A DNA stretch of 64,000 nt, taken from contig JADFUC010001675.1 of NCBI GenBank assembly GCA_019722365.1, forward strand, positions 1-64,000, written 5' to 3'. A program made the translations under genes and the position numbers. The notes below the pieces were generated by a model. It saw nothing but the letters and a program-made list of their open reading frames with translations, was not told the DNA's origin and did not search any database. The DNA comes from Lithospermum erythrorhizon. Its lineage: Eukaryota > Streptophyta > Magnoliopsida > Boraginales > Boraginaceae. The first letter of the stretch is position 1. Every line of letters begins with the position of its first letter. Positions 12,440-23,328 of the stretch are shown here, piece by piece.

Positions 12440-12785
12440 GGGTCAGTAGTTTATCCTCATGCCTGTGAAGTCGCTGGGCAGCTTTATCCTCATGCCTGTG
12501 GAGGGTTCTTGCATCATTGAGGTACGAACCCTCGGTTTCAATCACATGTACACTTCACCCTTTCATTTTGATATTTTCTTTCTCGAGCTTGAAGTCTCAA
12601 CCCATCAACACCTTTCATGAAGATACGTTGTTGGACTTACATAGTTAGGCATTAACCTTCGAGAAGGAATTCATTCCTGCAGCTGCCCGTCATGGAAACA
12701 TTTGTATATGGGGTCGTCTCCCCAAGCCTCTGGTGAAGTCCTCCTGTGATGTTACCCCGGCCGGTCTCATATGGAATGTTCCCCC
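12440..12785. repeat. long direct repeat, copy 1
   Basis: This stretch reappears in diverged form at about 16395-16770. Shared landmarks in the same order are GCAGCTTTATCCTCATGC, GGAGGGTTCTT, CCCTCGGTTT, ATTTTGATATTTTCTTCC-like, TCAACCCATCAA, ACATAGTTAGGCATTAACCT, GAAGTCCTC, GATGTTAC and GGCCGGTCTCATATGGAATG. Inside this copy, 12453-12510 holds a further short duplication of TTTATCCTCATGCCTGTG. No frame is conserved between the copies. It may be untranslated sequence of the Tat-like element. Confidence 0.7.
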
Positions 12786-12885
12786 TGCATTCCTCCAAAT
12801 TGTGGTTTTGCTAATATATCTTTTTACTTCCTCGGCTTTTGTGCTTGTTCTGTCTTCAATTTTGTCTTTGTTCGTTGTTGGATAG

Positions 12886-13165
12886 TCACACCTCTATCTT
12901 GGCCAGTGGCTTACCTCCTGAATTCCTCGGCCGGGAGGATCTCAACCACTTACTAAGTTAGGGTCTTCTAATGTATTCATCACTGCTAGCATTCGCACTT
13001 CCATCTCGGCTGTATTCACCTCCGAACCTAGCCATGGAGATCTCTCACCGCTACAGCCTGGGTGGGGTCTTCTCGGCTTCTATCTCAAGCACTGCTTAGC
13101 ATTCACACCTCTGCCGTGGCCAAGGCTCACCTCCGACCTCTAGTCATGGGGAGGATCTCACGCCA
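12886..13165. repeat. tandem repeat, three units of about 100-115 bp
   Basis: Three diverged units begin near 12886, 12980 and 13095. Each contains TCACACCTCT (or a variant), a GGCCA/GGCTG word, CACCTCC, then GGAGGATCTCA-like, then a CTACAGCC/CGTTGTGG stretch. Tat-lineage gypsy elements often carry tandem repeats between pol and the 3' LTR. This one lies just beyond the integrase end of the minus-strand element, which fits that position. Confidence 0.65.
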
Positions 13166-13929
13166 CGTTGTGGTCCTACCTTAAAGAGCAAGTGCATCCA
13201 TGTCTACTTTCATACCGACTCCATCTCGTCTCCCTCGAGGCGGACGCTGACCTTTTTTTTGGTGGGATGGATTGTAATGTGGGACAACTCCATTTACCTA
13301 GAACCACCTCCTCATTCAATACAATTGGTATCTTGCCTCTTCCTCGATCAACAAGCGGCAGTGATGTACTCAAACATTTTATAGCTTTACGCCAATCGGC
13401 TTTCCCGCTGGGTCTGTCTCCGCGCCGGGCTCGATCGACACTCTATCCTCATATACCCATTCGAAGCCCCACATCAGTTTGATTGAAATCAATCTTTATT
13501 CAAAAAATTAGTAAAGCGAGAGATACAAGAGAAGTAGCCATTAATTTAGTATCGTGATGACATGCTGCTTCCCCACGATCAAGCAAGATTGGCGCCTCTT
13601 CTAGGTTTCTGTGCTACGTGATCGCCCTAAATAATCCTTTTAACGAGATACGAGAGATTCCAGCCCTTCCTGTGTTTCCTCATGCATGAACACTTAATGT
13701 GCCCCGAGGACTGTGTCTCCTACCGTGAACTATCGCCCCGAACCTTCTTGTTATGGAAAGTGAGCAAATACCTTTGTCCTTTGCATCACCGCACTCATTT
13801 TTTCCATTGGCAGTTGTCATCCTTTTCTTCTAATAGATCCAAGTTGAGTCAAGAACCCTTCTCGCCCGCCTAACTCATAGTACTATTACCTCAAGTGGGG
13901 TTTTAATTTAATCTCCACCTAAGAATAAG
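13166..13929. other. no gene seen; 3' part of Tat-like element
   Basis: Frames of up to 104 codons occur here on both strands, but none resembles a known product and no frame dominates. On the minus strand this follows the integrase remnant, so it is most likely the 3' untranslated part of the element or an LTR. Confidence 0.4.
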
Positions 13930-14770
13930 GCATCGGATCCATACACCAAGCCGAAAGGTGTTTCACCCGTGACGATCGACCACAACACCGTGAAGGGAGC
14001 TCCTTACATTCCAACTCCGCCTCCTTTCCTCTGTGGAGTCGCTTCTGATGCCTTTGACTATTACTCGCTTTATCACTTCCACTGGGTCTGCTATCTCGGT
14101 GGCCAATATGGAAATGGCCCCATTCGCTACCCAACACCCAACACAAGTCCTCAAGTCTCGTAAGAAAATATTTCCATTGTCGTGATCAGACTCAAGGCAC
14201 TCCAACCGAAAGTGGTGAAGATTTCCCTTCAAGAATTGGTATACTCCTCTTCCCTCGGGTCCCGCCGGGCGAGTGCGTTTTGTCCTTCACCCAAACGGTG
14301 AAGTAATCCACTGCTACGATGGTGTACCTCTTGCCTCCGGATGTTCTCCGAAGATCTCTTACAATATCAACGCCCCACTGATAGAAAGGTACGAGACACA
14401 TGCCGGACAAATTACGTAGAGGCCGATGGAATGCGTTTCCTAACATGCATCGCACTCTCCAGACGCAAAATCTTGACATCCTTACAAGTTTTAATATTCC
14501 GCATCGCAGTAGATCTTCCGGGGTCGTACTGCTGGCTGTGGCCGCCACATATGCCCCTCGTGTACTTCAACAACCGCCAAACCATCTTCTCGAAATGCAT
14601 CTCATTGAAGGGTTCTTGAAAAGACCTTCGTAGAGAACTTCTATCCATCGTATATACCTCAAAGCTTTGTCTTTGGATTTTGTTGGCAACCGGGGGTCTT
14701 CAGAAAAACCCCCGAACTTATAAATTCTAAGATATCCTCGTACTACTAAGGTCAGAAATGTTTCCTTCAT
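13930..14770 (-). pseudogene. Ty3-gypsy (Tat-like) integrase remnant
   Basis: Read on the minus strand from 14770 down. First comes VLYEGLFKNPSMRCIS and LRRSF, matching the LYKRSF..PLLRCL start of Tat integrases, then a broken HHCC finger zone near 14450-14600. QWGVDIV and TIVAVDYFTVWVK follow near 14280-14400, the well-known WGMDIVGP and VAVDYFTKWVE of the catalytic core. After a shift, 13960-14110 gives ANGAISI (family ANGQVE) and NRVIVKGI. Near 13935-13960 VKHLSAWCMDPMPYS matches GETPFSLVYGSDAVLP. Stops and shifts break it, so it is inactive. It follows RT and RNase H remnants in the correct gypsy order. Confidence 0.8.
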
Positions 14771-15690
14771 CTTCCGAGGCGTTTCTTCCGCTACCCATTT
14801 CCTGGGCCAGCGGAGCTTACGTGATCACCCATACTGGCCGTGACTAGCCGGAGAACGGATGTGTTTTGTCCCCAAATCATTTTCTAACGGTAGTCCATTG
14901 GCAAAGTTGCTTCATACCTCTAATTGTTAGTGGTCATGGCTGCTTAATCCGTAAGCATACCAATCTGTGGGCCTCCTAACTTTGCTACTAAGATACCGCC
15001 TCCGATCCTCCCGGCTGCTAGCCCCGTCTCTATGCATAAAGAACCACACTCGCCGGCTATGTACTGATCCAGCCACTTCCCTCCGGCTCCTCCGTTGTTA
15101 TCTCCTCGGTGCACTCACTATAAATCACCAGTGGCTCACTCAAGCGATGTTCATCTATGGCTATTACCGAAGGTCAAACTCACTTAGTTCTATGGGCCAC
15201 TTGACTATTCTGGCCTTGTGGGACTCTCCAGATCTATCTTAGAGGCTGTCCGTGATTATTCCACCGGTGCTTCAAAATAGAGCTTTGTTTCTCAAAGCCG
15301 CTACAATTAAGGCAAAAATCAAATTTCTTCAACAATGGATATCTCTGGGTTCAAGGCTCTTCTCATCACCCGCCCGGGATGCATAATGGCCGGGCCGCCT
15401 TCTCTTCTTCCCCGATTTAGGACACTACTTATCGCTGGATCAAGATAGCAAGCCGTAGGACATCCCCCGGCCATAGGTCACGAGCTCCGGAGATTGCAAA
15501 GACGCCTCCTCAAAGGATTATCTACACTGGGTCCCTCAAGTCTTTCTTTCCTTCTTTAGCCTCAAAAAGGGTAAAGATATGATCACCGGGCGCGAGATAT
15601 GAAAACGGCAACTCTCAGCCAATCCTTCCACTCAACCGTTGACCTCATTCCCACGCCCGCGAACTTTGCATGGCGCCCGTACTCAATCGC
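14771..15690 (-). pseudogene. Ty3-gypsy (Tat-like) RNase H region remnant
   Basis: The clear landmark is at about 15163-15210 on the minus strand: RIVKWPIELSEFDLR, matching the conserved stretch that links the RT connection to the RNase H domain in Tat-lineage pol. YSECTEE near 15100-15120 matches ADFIVECT. Other parts of the RNase H are too decayed to read. A GC-rich base composition sets the region off from the AT-rich flanks. Confidence 0.65.
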
Positions 15691-16390
15691 TATCTTGTCA
15701 AATGATTAGACTCGATTCCTCTTCGCCGATCACGCAGTCGGTGAAATTTACTGAGCCTAAGAAATGCCATACTCGCGGACAAAGGTTGTTTTCTCTCCAC
15801 ACCATCCTTCAAGCATGAAGACCGGGTGGGTACCTCGAAGTAATCTGCAGAAATTCACCACCTTATAACCTACGCCGGGAAGCCTACCAAATCACAATAT
15901 TGGGAAATGGGTAGCAAATTCTTCGGCGCAGTGCTTTTGTTGACGCTGGGTGAAGCTGTGCACATCCGCCAAGTCCCAGCTTGGTTTGGGGAACTAATAC
16001 TACAATAGTGCCATTGGGGAATGGGTTCCTGATGGCATTTGCCCAGAGCTTTCCCTACCCCTCGCCGATGGCCTCACCCCTTCTCCTCGGTATGTCCGCT
16101 CTTTCCCTGCTTTCTCCCGACTTGCGTGGATCAATACAACCGTGGACGTCCACCTCTCACATTCTTTGGCTCCAAACATATCCCCATTAATTCCTGAGGA
16201 CTCTAATGAGCGCAGACTGCGTTTCAATACCCCAACGGGCGTGCCTATCTTCAATACCTTCCTTGGATCCGCCCCACGAACGGGATGCTCTAGATCTCTT
16301 CGCAGTGGCTTCTCCTTCTTCTTCCAAGGTGCGACGCCTGCCCAGGGTTCTCCCATCCCTCGTCTCTCTCTGTGGCCTGCATGGGTAGTT
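15691..16390 (-). pseudogene. Ty3-gypsy (Tat-like) protease-RT linker and RT remnant
   Basis: On the minus strand, RKVLKIGT near 16235-16265 and the following GDMFGAKE...E zone fit the linker before RT (family 'VKIGT...DVFAWS..DMPGID'). At about 15860-15960 MCTASPSVNKSTAPKN matches the RT motif MCVDFTDLNKACPKD. VVNF, FMLEG and KTTFVREYGIS follow in shifted frames near 15770-15870, matching FMDAYSGYNQI...KTSFITERGTYC in order. The YVDD motif is not recognisable. In the family this enzyme copies element RNA to DNA. Many stops and shifts are present, so it is dead. Confidence 0.7.
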
Positions 16391-16394
16391 TGAC

Positions 16395-16770
16395 CTTCAT
16401 GTGAGGGAAGTTTATCCTCGCTTAGGAGAGTCATGCTCAAGAGGTACGGGCAGCTTTTATCCTCATGCTCTCGGGGAGGGTTCTTCCATTTATTTAGAAG
16501 GCCGAAACCTCGGGTTTGACTGCATGTACGCCTCTACCCTTTGTTTTGATATTTTCTTCCTAACACGGAGTCTTAACTCATCAATGTATTGCATGAATAT
16601 AAGGTGTTGTTGACTTTACATAGTTAGCATTAACCTTCTGAGGTATGGCATCGCTCCGCAGCAAATCGCTCACGGACGTATTTCAGAGTACGGGGCCTGC
16701 CCCCTACATTCAAGCGAGGAAGTCCTCAAGGATGTTACCTGGCCGGGTCCCATACGGAATGCCCATATGG
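16395..16770. repeat. long direct repeat, copy 2
   Basis: Counterpart of 12440-12785: GGCAGCTTTTATCCTCATGC at about 16449, GGAGGGTTCTTCC, ATTTTGATATTTTCTTCCTA at 16543, ACATAGTTAGCATTAACCTT at 16618, GAAGTCCTCAAGGATGTTAC at 16719 and GGCCGGGTCCCATACGGAAT at 16741. It interrupts the order of the minus-strand pol: the RT begins just below 16390 and gag/protease would be expected above. Confidence 0.7.
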
Positions 16771-19700
16771 TTTAATTACCAGAGAATAGTTCCGCTACGA
16801 GACCTACGTCCTCGGTTCGCACATTAAACATCCTGCCTTCGGGCCCTTCCTTTCACCGAAGTACGCAGTGGGAAAGTAGACATAAATTCTGGCTCTCATT
16901 AGCTTCCCAAGGATAAGAACTCTGGTATTTGCTTGTTGGGCTAGAAAGGTGGCCCTGCTTTAGTATGCCTTCCTCTTGGAATTTCATCCTCCTGTTTTGC
17001 CATTAGGTGTTGGAAAAACATTCATGAACAAAGAATATTCTCTAAGAGAGAGGAGTAGTCAAAGCTGCCAAAGGTCTCGCTAATGTATTTGTATAATGGA
17101 TTATGTTGACACCGGCCAAGAATCCCTCGTGTTGATACCATTTGGTCAAGTCACCGGCCTCGAGTATTCCCAAGAGGGTTCATTCATGGACGTAGCATCA
17201 ACCTCTAGTTCCTCTTACCTCCTATAAGGAATTATCCATGCTCAAAGTGCGAGTCTTTTTAAACCCACGCATCACTTCTCCGCCTCGCATCTTTTCTTAC
17301 TCATATGCACGGAGATTGGCCATAAATCTCTCCTCGCTATCGCTTTCCAAGCGACGAGGGTCTCATGTGCCTCTTGGTCTCGAGGGTATCTCTCGCAATC
17401 ATCATGTTTTACCCTTTGTTCTTCTATGTTGAAACATGAGCTAGAGGTTTCCTCTTTCCTTCCGGGTAGCTTCCTCCCATATCCACGGAGGTCGCTCCCC
17501 AAGTCTGCCAAAAAGATGTATTTCTTTGACATAGGCACTTTTACGCTTCAACCTTAGGAATACTAACTCTTCTTGGTTTCTTTGGGGGTGTAGATTGCCT
17601 CAACCCGAGGAATACTGGAGGGTCATCGGTCAAGTATTTTCCCGGCAGTGCCTTCTCTCTATTCTCCGCTATGTCACAATTCTCTTGATTAGAACATGCA
17701 AAGGGTGGTTTTGGTGTATACCCTAACCCTTTGGTCAGTTCCCCGATAAACCATCCTTGCTTCATCATGTTTTGGGTATCATCCAAATCTATTTATTTCA
17801 TATCATGACTCCGGGAGATAGCTCTCCCATGGCTTCGTCTCCCTCATATCGGGGATCATAAATACCATTAGCAGGAGGTCATAAGCTTTTTGGACCCATG
17901 GTTCCAGAAGTGCTTTACTTTGGGACCTTTTTCGGTGTCAGCAAAACCTTTAAGGAGCGCTGGCTACCACCTTTCGGTCAGGCGAGATATGCAGTCAAAC
18001 CCTTGAACGCTTGAACTGCATCCCTCCTCTGGCTTCTTGTTAAACCGAGGTAACTTCAGCGACGGGAGGCACTCGGGTTCGCCTCAAGCCCGGCTAGGGC
18101 TCGCCATTCTTCTTGTAGTATTTTCCTTCCATCGCTGAAAGTGATTCTTCTAGTTCAAACGAATTTCTTCCCCGCTGACTGTGCTTCATCCTCTCTTTGT
18201 AGTATTTTAAAACACTGTGGAGTGTCGATTTTGACAAAGATCGTTGATCCGATCCAAGTTCTTCCTTAGTAGATATTATTATACGTGACTCAAGCATCTA
18301 TGACCACGGAACCACGATGCCAAGTTTCCACCTCTCAATACTAAGTGTAGACCATTTTCTAGCCGCTTCTCCCCGCCAAGTAAACTCAATGATAACTGAC
18401 TATCAGAAGTTCTACTGAGATGCCTAGCAGCCTTTTAATGTCCTGAGTGGAAGGAATGCCATACCGATCCTCCATCTACCATCATCATTCCTTATCCGAC
18501 TTTCGCTTACATAGCCAGTATTACATGTAGTGGCTTATTATGAACACCATCTACTAAGGTGTGTCGCCACCATTAATGTTTCGCAGCTGCTGAGTTGATT
18601 TATCAACTTCACACATGCTATACGGCCCATAGTCTTCACGTCCGAGTAGTCACCGATTCTTTCCGTGGATGAGCTTAAGTTCTCCCTAAAAGTCGTGAGG
18701 TGCCACCGATATCGGCTGGACGACGGTGAGGGTTAGAGGCAGGTTGGAAGAGACTTTGCCCTCTCTTCCAGGTTATTGCCCCCTTTCTAGCGGCAGTCCA
18801 TCACTCGCCTTTCAATATGAAGCATTTTTCAATGGACGCCTCTAGTATTCTATGATACTTCGGGCAGGCAGGTTGGGCCCGTGGCTTCCTCGTTTGCCTC
18901 CTTTGGCCCTTCGACTGGGAATTCTATGAGCTTTGATTTCATTAGCCTCAAACATGGAGGAACGTTAGACTCCAGAAGTGGGTAGTCCCCTTCTCTTCGC
19001 ATCCCTTTAAAGGCGCAGACGCTCCTTCTTTCCAAGGTCAAGTCCTCCTTTGACCTTTAGGTTCTCCTAAACGAGAAATCGTTTGTTTTCAAGTCACAAA
19101 GACGCGCTTCTTTCGAGCTTGGAAGCTTCCTTTGGCTTCCTTGGATCATATTTAGCCTTCATCAAAGAGGTCAGAGGGAATAGTAGGACGCCCTTTGCTT
19201 ATTGTGCCAATATTGAGCTCCATGTCAGCGAGCTCTTTGTTGCCAGCCTTCTCGGAGGTTCTCGAAAGTATCCCTACAATGTAACAACAGGTCCTGTGCG
19301 CATGCCGATGGCCGATGTCTCCGAGAGCCTGGCGCACTTCAAAAAGTTCGTGAACACCTCTACCTGCTGAGTCTCAGAATCGGCTCTCCCTTTTTTATTT
19401 GTAGTAGTTAGCTCCACTGGGCGCCGGGACCGCCTCTTTTGTAACAAGAAGCGGTCAGTGAAACTCGGCTCAAATGAGCCTAATCGCTTATGGAGGCAAA
19501 GCTCCAAGTCAAGCAGTACCCGCCGAATGCATTCCCTCGCAGAGCGAATGGAACCGCTTGACTATTTCATCCCTTCACCCCATCATTGTCGGCAAAGCAT
19601 CAACAAAGTGGGCTATGTGTTGTTTGGGTTCCCAGCCCATCATGTTGGAACTTGATGGCCGATAGCCTTTGTAAGTAATTTCACTGGTCTACGCGGGAGG

Positions 19701-20055
19701 CGGCGGCTTGCAGCTATACGGCGACTCCCAATCTTTATGAACTTTTATTGCCCCCAAGATGAACCCCGAGGTATCATCAGTGAACAGATGGGCTTGTCTC
19801 CCCAGCTTTGGGAGGTCATAGGCACCTCCTTTTGTTTCGCAGAGCAGCCTACCGGCTTTTGCTCTATGCCTTGGTCACTTATCTTTCTTGACATCCGAGC
19901 GACAGAGTCATGCTTTCGATGTTGCACTTCGCAAACACAATTTCTACCATCCTTGTGAGTGTAACCATTTGCTCTTCTAAGGAGACAATACCAACATCAT
20001 TGTTGGTACTAGGTAATCATAGAATGGAAATAAGATGAACCAGACTGATTATAGA
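16771..20055 (-). other. probable gag/protease part of Tat-like element, no domain recognised
   Basis: By position this should hold the gag and protease of the minus-strand element. Many minus-strand frames of 60-95 codons are open and the GC content is high, but I could not recognise a nucleocapsid finger or an aspartic protease motif. Around 16850-16870 a minus-strand FPTAYFGE loosely recalls a stretch after the protease in Tat elements. No host gene is seen. Confidence 0.35.
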
Positions 20056-20057
20056 TC

Positions 20058-20077
20058 CCCTCGACAGCCAAAGGCCA
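20058..20077 (-). other. possible primer-binding site of Tat-like element
   Basis: The minus strand reads CTTTGGCTGTCGAGGGGATC, a diverged form of the TTTGGCGCCGTCTGTGGGGA-type primer sites of Tat/Athila elements. The position, upstream of the minus-strand gag/pol remnants, is right. The 5' LTR would then begin just above 20078 and may run to about 20430. Confidence 0.4.
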
Positions 20078-23000
20078 AGCGATCACCACGCTCACTTGAG
20101 TACTCCGACGCTTGCCCGGCCGGTCCTTAGATATTTGTTAAGAAGTGTCTCCTCAACCTGCACCATGTACCCGGCCGCTTCTCTCGTTGTGACTTGCCCT
20201 GGCTCTAGAGCTCCCCCGGCAATATGTTAGCCAAAGAGACTTCAACAAGTTGCCGCCAGGACGCCCTCAACTATTCCATGTATTTAATCTGGACGTTTTG
20301 TTGCGGACTCCTTTCCTTTTGTAGTATCCTTTGGAACATGGAAGAGTTGAGACAAACTCCTCTAGGTAACATCTTCTTTTTGTCGCAGTAATGAAGGATA
20401 GCTGATGCCCCACCGAGTGCTACAAACTATAAATGAAATAAGAATTTTATTATTTATTTAAAGGAAGTACAAAATAAAACTACTCATTTTAAAGATATAG
20501 GTTTTATCAAAATTCTCGTTGTATATTTACCCTAAGCATTTGCTAATCCATTTGTGATGCCTCATTGCTCGACTTGGTCTCGGTAGGAGCTTTGTACGAG
20601 CCCGCTTGATTTTTAGTTTGACTTGAGCTTCGAGCTTCGATTTGAGCTTCGACTTAATTTGATTTGACTTGGACAGAGTTCTATGAGCCGATTTGGATAG
20701 GAGCTCTATGAGTCGATATGTGTCCCGGGTCTTCATGGACTCGATCGATCGACTGGATATGGTCCGAGTCAGTTTCAGTAACGCATCTCATGTCAAGGTA
20801 TCGACGGATTCGAAGTTCTCGACTCTGATCTTCGATTCATATTAGACTCGATGGGACTTTACCCGCAAGTGTCTCGCAACGCTGACTTCGAAGTTTTAGT
20901 ACTGTAAGGTACTTCACCTCGGTGGTAGGACTTTAACGGATGCTTCCTGCGAGGTCAATAGTCAAAGGCTTATCAAGCTTCGAGACCGAGTAGTCAGCAT
21001 TTATTTGTCTTGTGACTTTGTAGTTTAAGAGGCCAGCTTGTCTTTAGCGACTCTGACCTGGGATAGAACTCCAAGCTCTTAAGTTATGGAGTTGGATAAA
21101 GAAGAAAGTTGTCACAATGCAATTTATCTTACCAGACTACAACTACCAAGAACATATTGCTGTGTAGTAGGGCTGGGGGTGAGATTTTGCCTCACTTCAA
21201 GCTATAGCTTCAGACTCTCAGCCGGCTCACAGCCTTGTTGTCAGAGTGATGATCAAGATAAAGCGCGGACATCCCTAATTGTCAGTACCGATCAAGGCAT
21301 GCGGGTTTTAGCAATGTTGTTTTCTCGCTTGGAATCCTATGTGGACCGTATATGCAAAGGTATTTCCTTAGACTGAACTTGATGAAATCAAAACTTGAGA
21401 ATTTTCAGTGTTCATGCAAGATTTATGAATAACGTGGTGCTTTTAGCTATTCTAATTATTCTAAGCTGCCTCGAGAGATCAGACGATTCTCACGATTTTG
21501 CTCAGGACTTGAAAATTATTGCATTTTGTGCTTAATCCTCTATTTCATGCGCCATTTAGGACACCCGAGTGTTTTGGTACTACCTGTGTTTCGCTGTGGT
21601 TTAAAAAGATTTATCTTAGAGAAATCTCAAAAGTTTTCTTTGTATTTTCTCAGGTATTTTTTTTGGAGGTGAATGATTTTTGAATTTCGAAATTTAGGGG
21701 ATATTTATAGGCTATTGGGCTTTAAATGTTTTGCTTCAGATGATGGCTGATTTGCGATTTATTTTAACTGTCAATTTTAAGCGCAAAGATTCGAATCAAG
21801 CCGAATTTTTAGGCATTAATTCTCTAAGACTTCAATATATGTCGCCTATTTTAATATAAGAAGGTTTCGCATCTCTTTCTAGGTCAAACGTATTTTCATA
21901 TTGACCCCAGACCTTTTGGAGCCTTGATTTTAAACCACATAACTTCTGGAGTCTCCATTTTGAACCCTAAAACTTTTGGAACTTCAATTTTAGCCCCTAG
22001 GGCCGATTTTCATCCAATAAAATTAGGGGATTTTTAACCTTGAACCCTAAATTTAATGTATATTTAATTAGGGGCAATTTTTCTCGAAACCCTTGTTCGT
22101 ATGAGGTTTTACATTAAATTTATACTGATTGAGAACTCCTAGCCACGTGACATTTTTAAAGTGGCTCGATTTTAATTACCTGATTAAGTCATCTTAATTA
22201 ATTTAACTATTTTATGTCGTAAATTTTCACTGTTTACAGTTTATTTTATTATTGACTATTTGCATCATGCTTAGGAAAATTTTATTTTCTAATTTTTTAA
22301 TCATATGTTTAATTTTTTTTTTTCAATATAATTACTAGACCTTGACTTGTAGCCTTGTAGGTATACTCCGTGAACTTAGTGCGTACATATGCCTTGTCCA
22401 AAAAGTTAAGTATAACTTATGACATCATTATATTATTAACTTTTTTGGAAATTTTATATTTGTTATGCTATCAATTTTTGTTAACAGATTACGGAAGAAA
22501 TATTCATTTGTCGTCAAAGATTTCATAAGAAATATTTTGTACATATTAACCTCAAGATAAACATATGATCAACGAATATAATATAATAATAATAATTAAT
22601 TAAACTTTTTACTATTTTAAAGCCAGCTAAATCACATACCAACCATCTAGAGTGCCCCCGACCTCAATTGATCAGGAAATTTCATACATACCAATTAAAC
22701 TACCTCAAATAGGGGACAAGGAGGATATGGTGTTTGAATTTTGGGGGATTTATTGAATATATCTAGATTTATTATGATAAAAAGAATAAAAATGTGGGGA
22801 CATGTTATCTAATACATGACTATTGCAAAGCCGTGACAAGTGTTTATTATTGATTTTTCTTTTTTTAATTTCTTCTATTTTAAATTGATTTTTGAATGAT
22901 AATTTGATAAAATAAAAATAAAAAACTTATATTTGTATTTTTTATTTTTAATCGTCTAAGGGGGCCAGGTGTCCTAGGCTTGATTTTATTTTGATATTGA

Positions 23001-23328
23001 ATTATTTCATCCTTTACAAAAAAATTAATATGTAATTAAATGAGGAAAAGAAAAACAAATGGTTTTTTAGACAATTTCTCTATCAAGAGTCAGAAAAAAA
23101 ATAACAAAGATATTTGATTATATGGTGATAAAATAATTTAATGTGAAAAAGATTATTGATTTTTAAATGCGATCTTATTAGAGTAAAAAAGTAAATGGTC
23201 TTACCGATGAAAGCTACACTGCCTACACATACCAACTGGCAAGGAATTTCCACCACTCGTGATCGATCTCAAAATCCCAATCCGAATATTTCAATAGATT
23301 CCACATCTTGGAATCTCCTCTCTCCACT
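20078..23328. other. AT-rich 5' flank of transporter gene, no gene seen
   Basis: 20078-20430 may be the rest of an LTR. From 20440 onward the sequence becomes AT-rich with several simple runs (for example poly-T near 22312-22323) and no supported reading frame. 20580-20660 has a cluster of GAGCTTCGA words. The promoter and 5' untranslated region of the transporter should lie in the last few hundred bases, but no TATA box can be singled out in such AT-rich DNA. Confidence 0.5.

Noticed and set aside
16000..16440. 146-codon minus-strand frame as an independent gene
   Set aside because: Its middle matches the gypsy protease-RT linker in shifted frames, so it is part of the broken pol.
23308..23328. 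Extension of the transporter to a TTG at 23308
   Set aside because: TTG starts are rare in plant nuclear genes. ATG 23329 is the first ATG after an in-frame stop at 23260.
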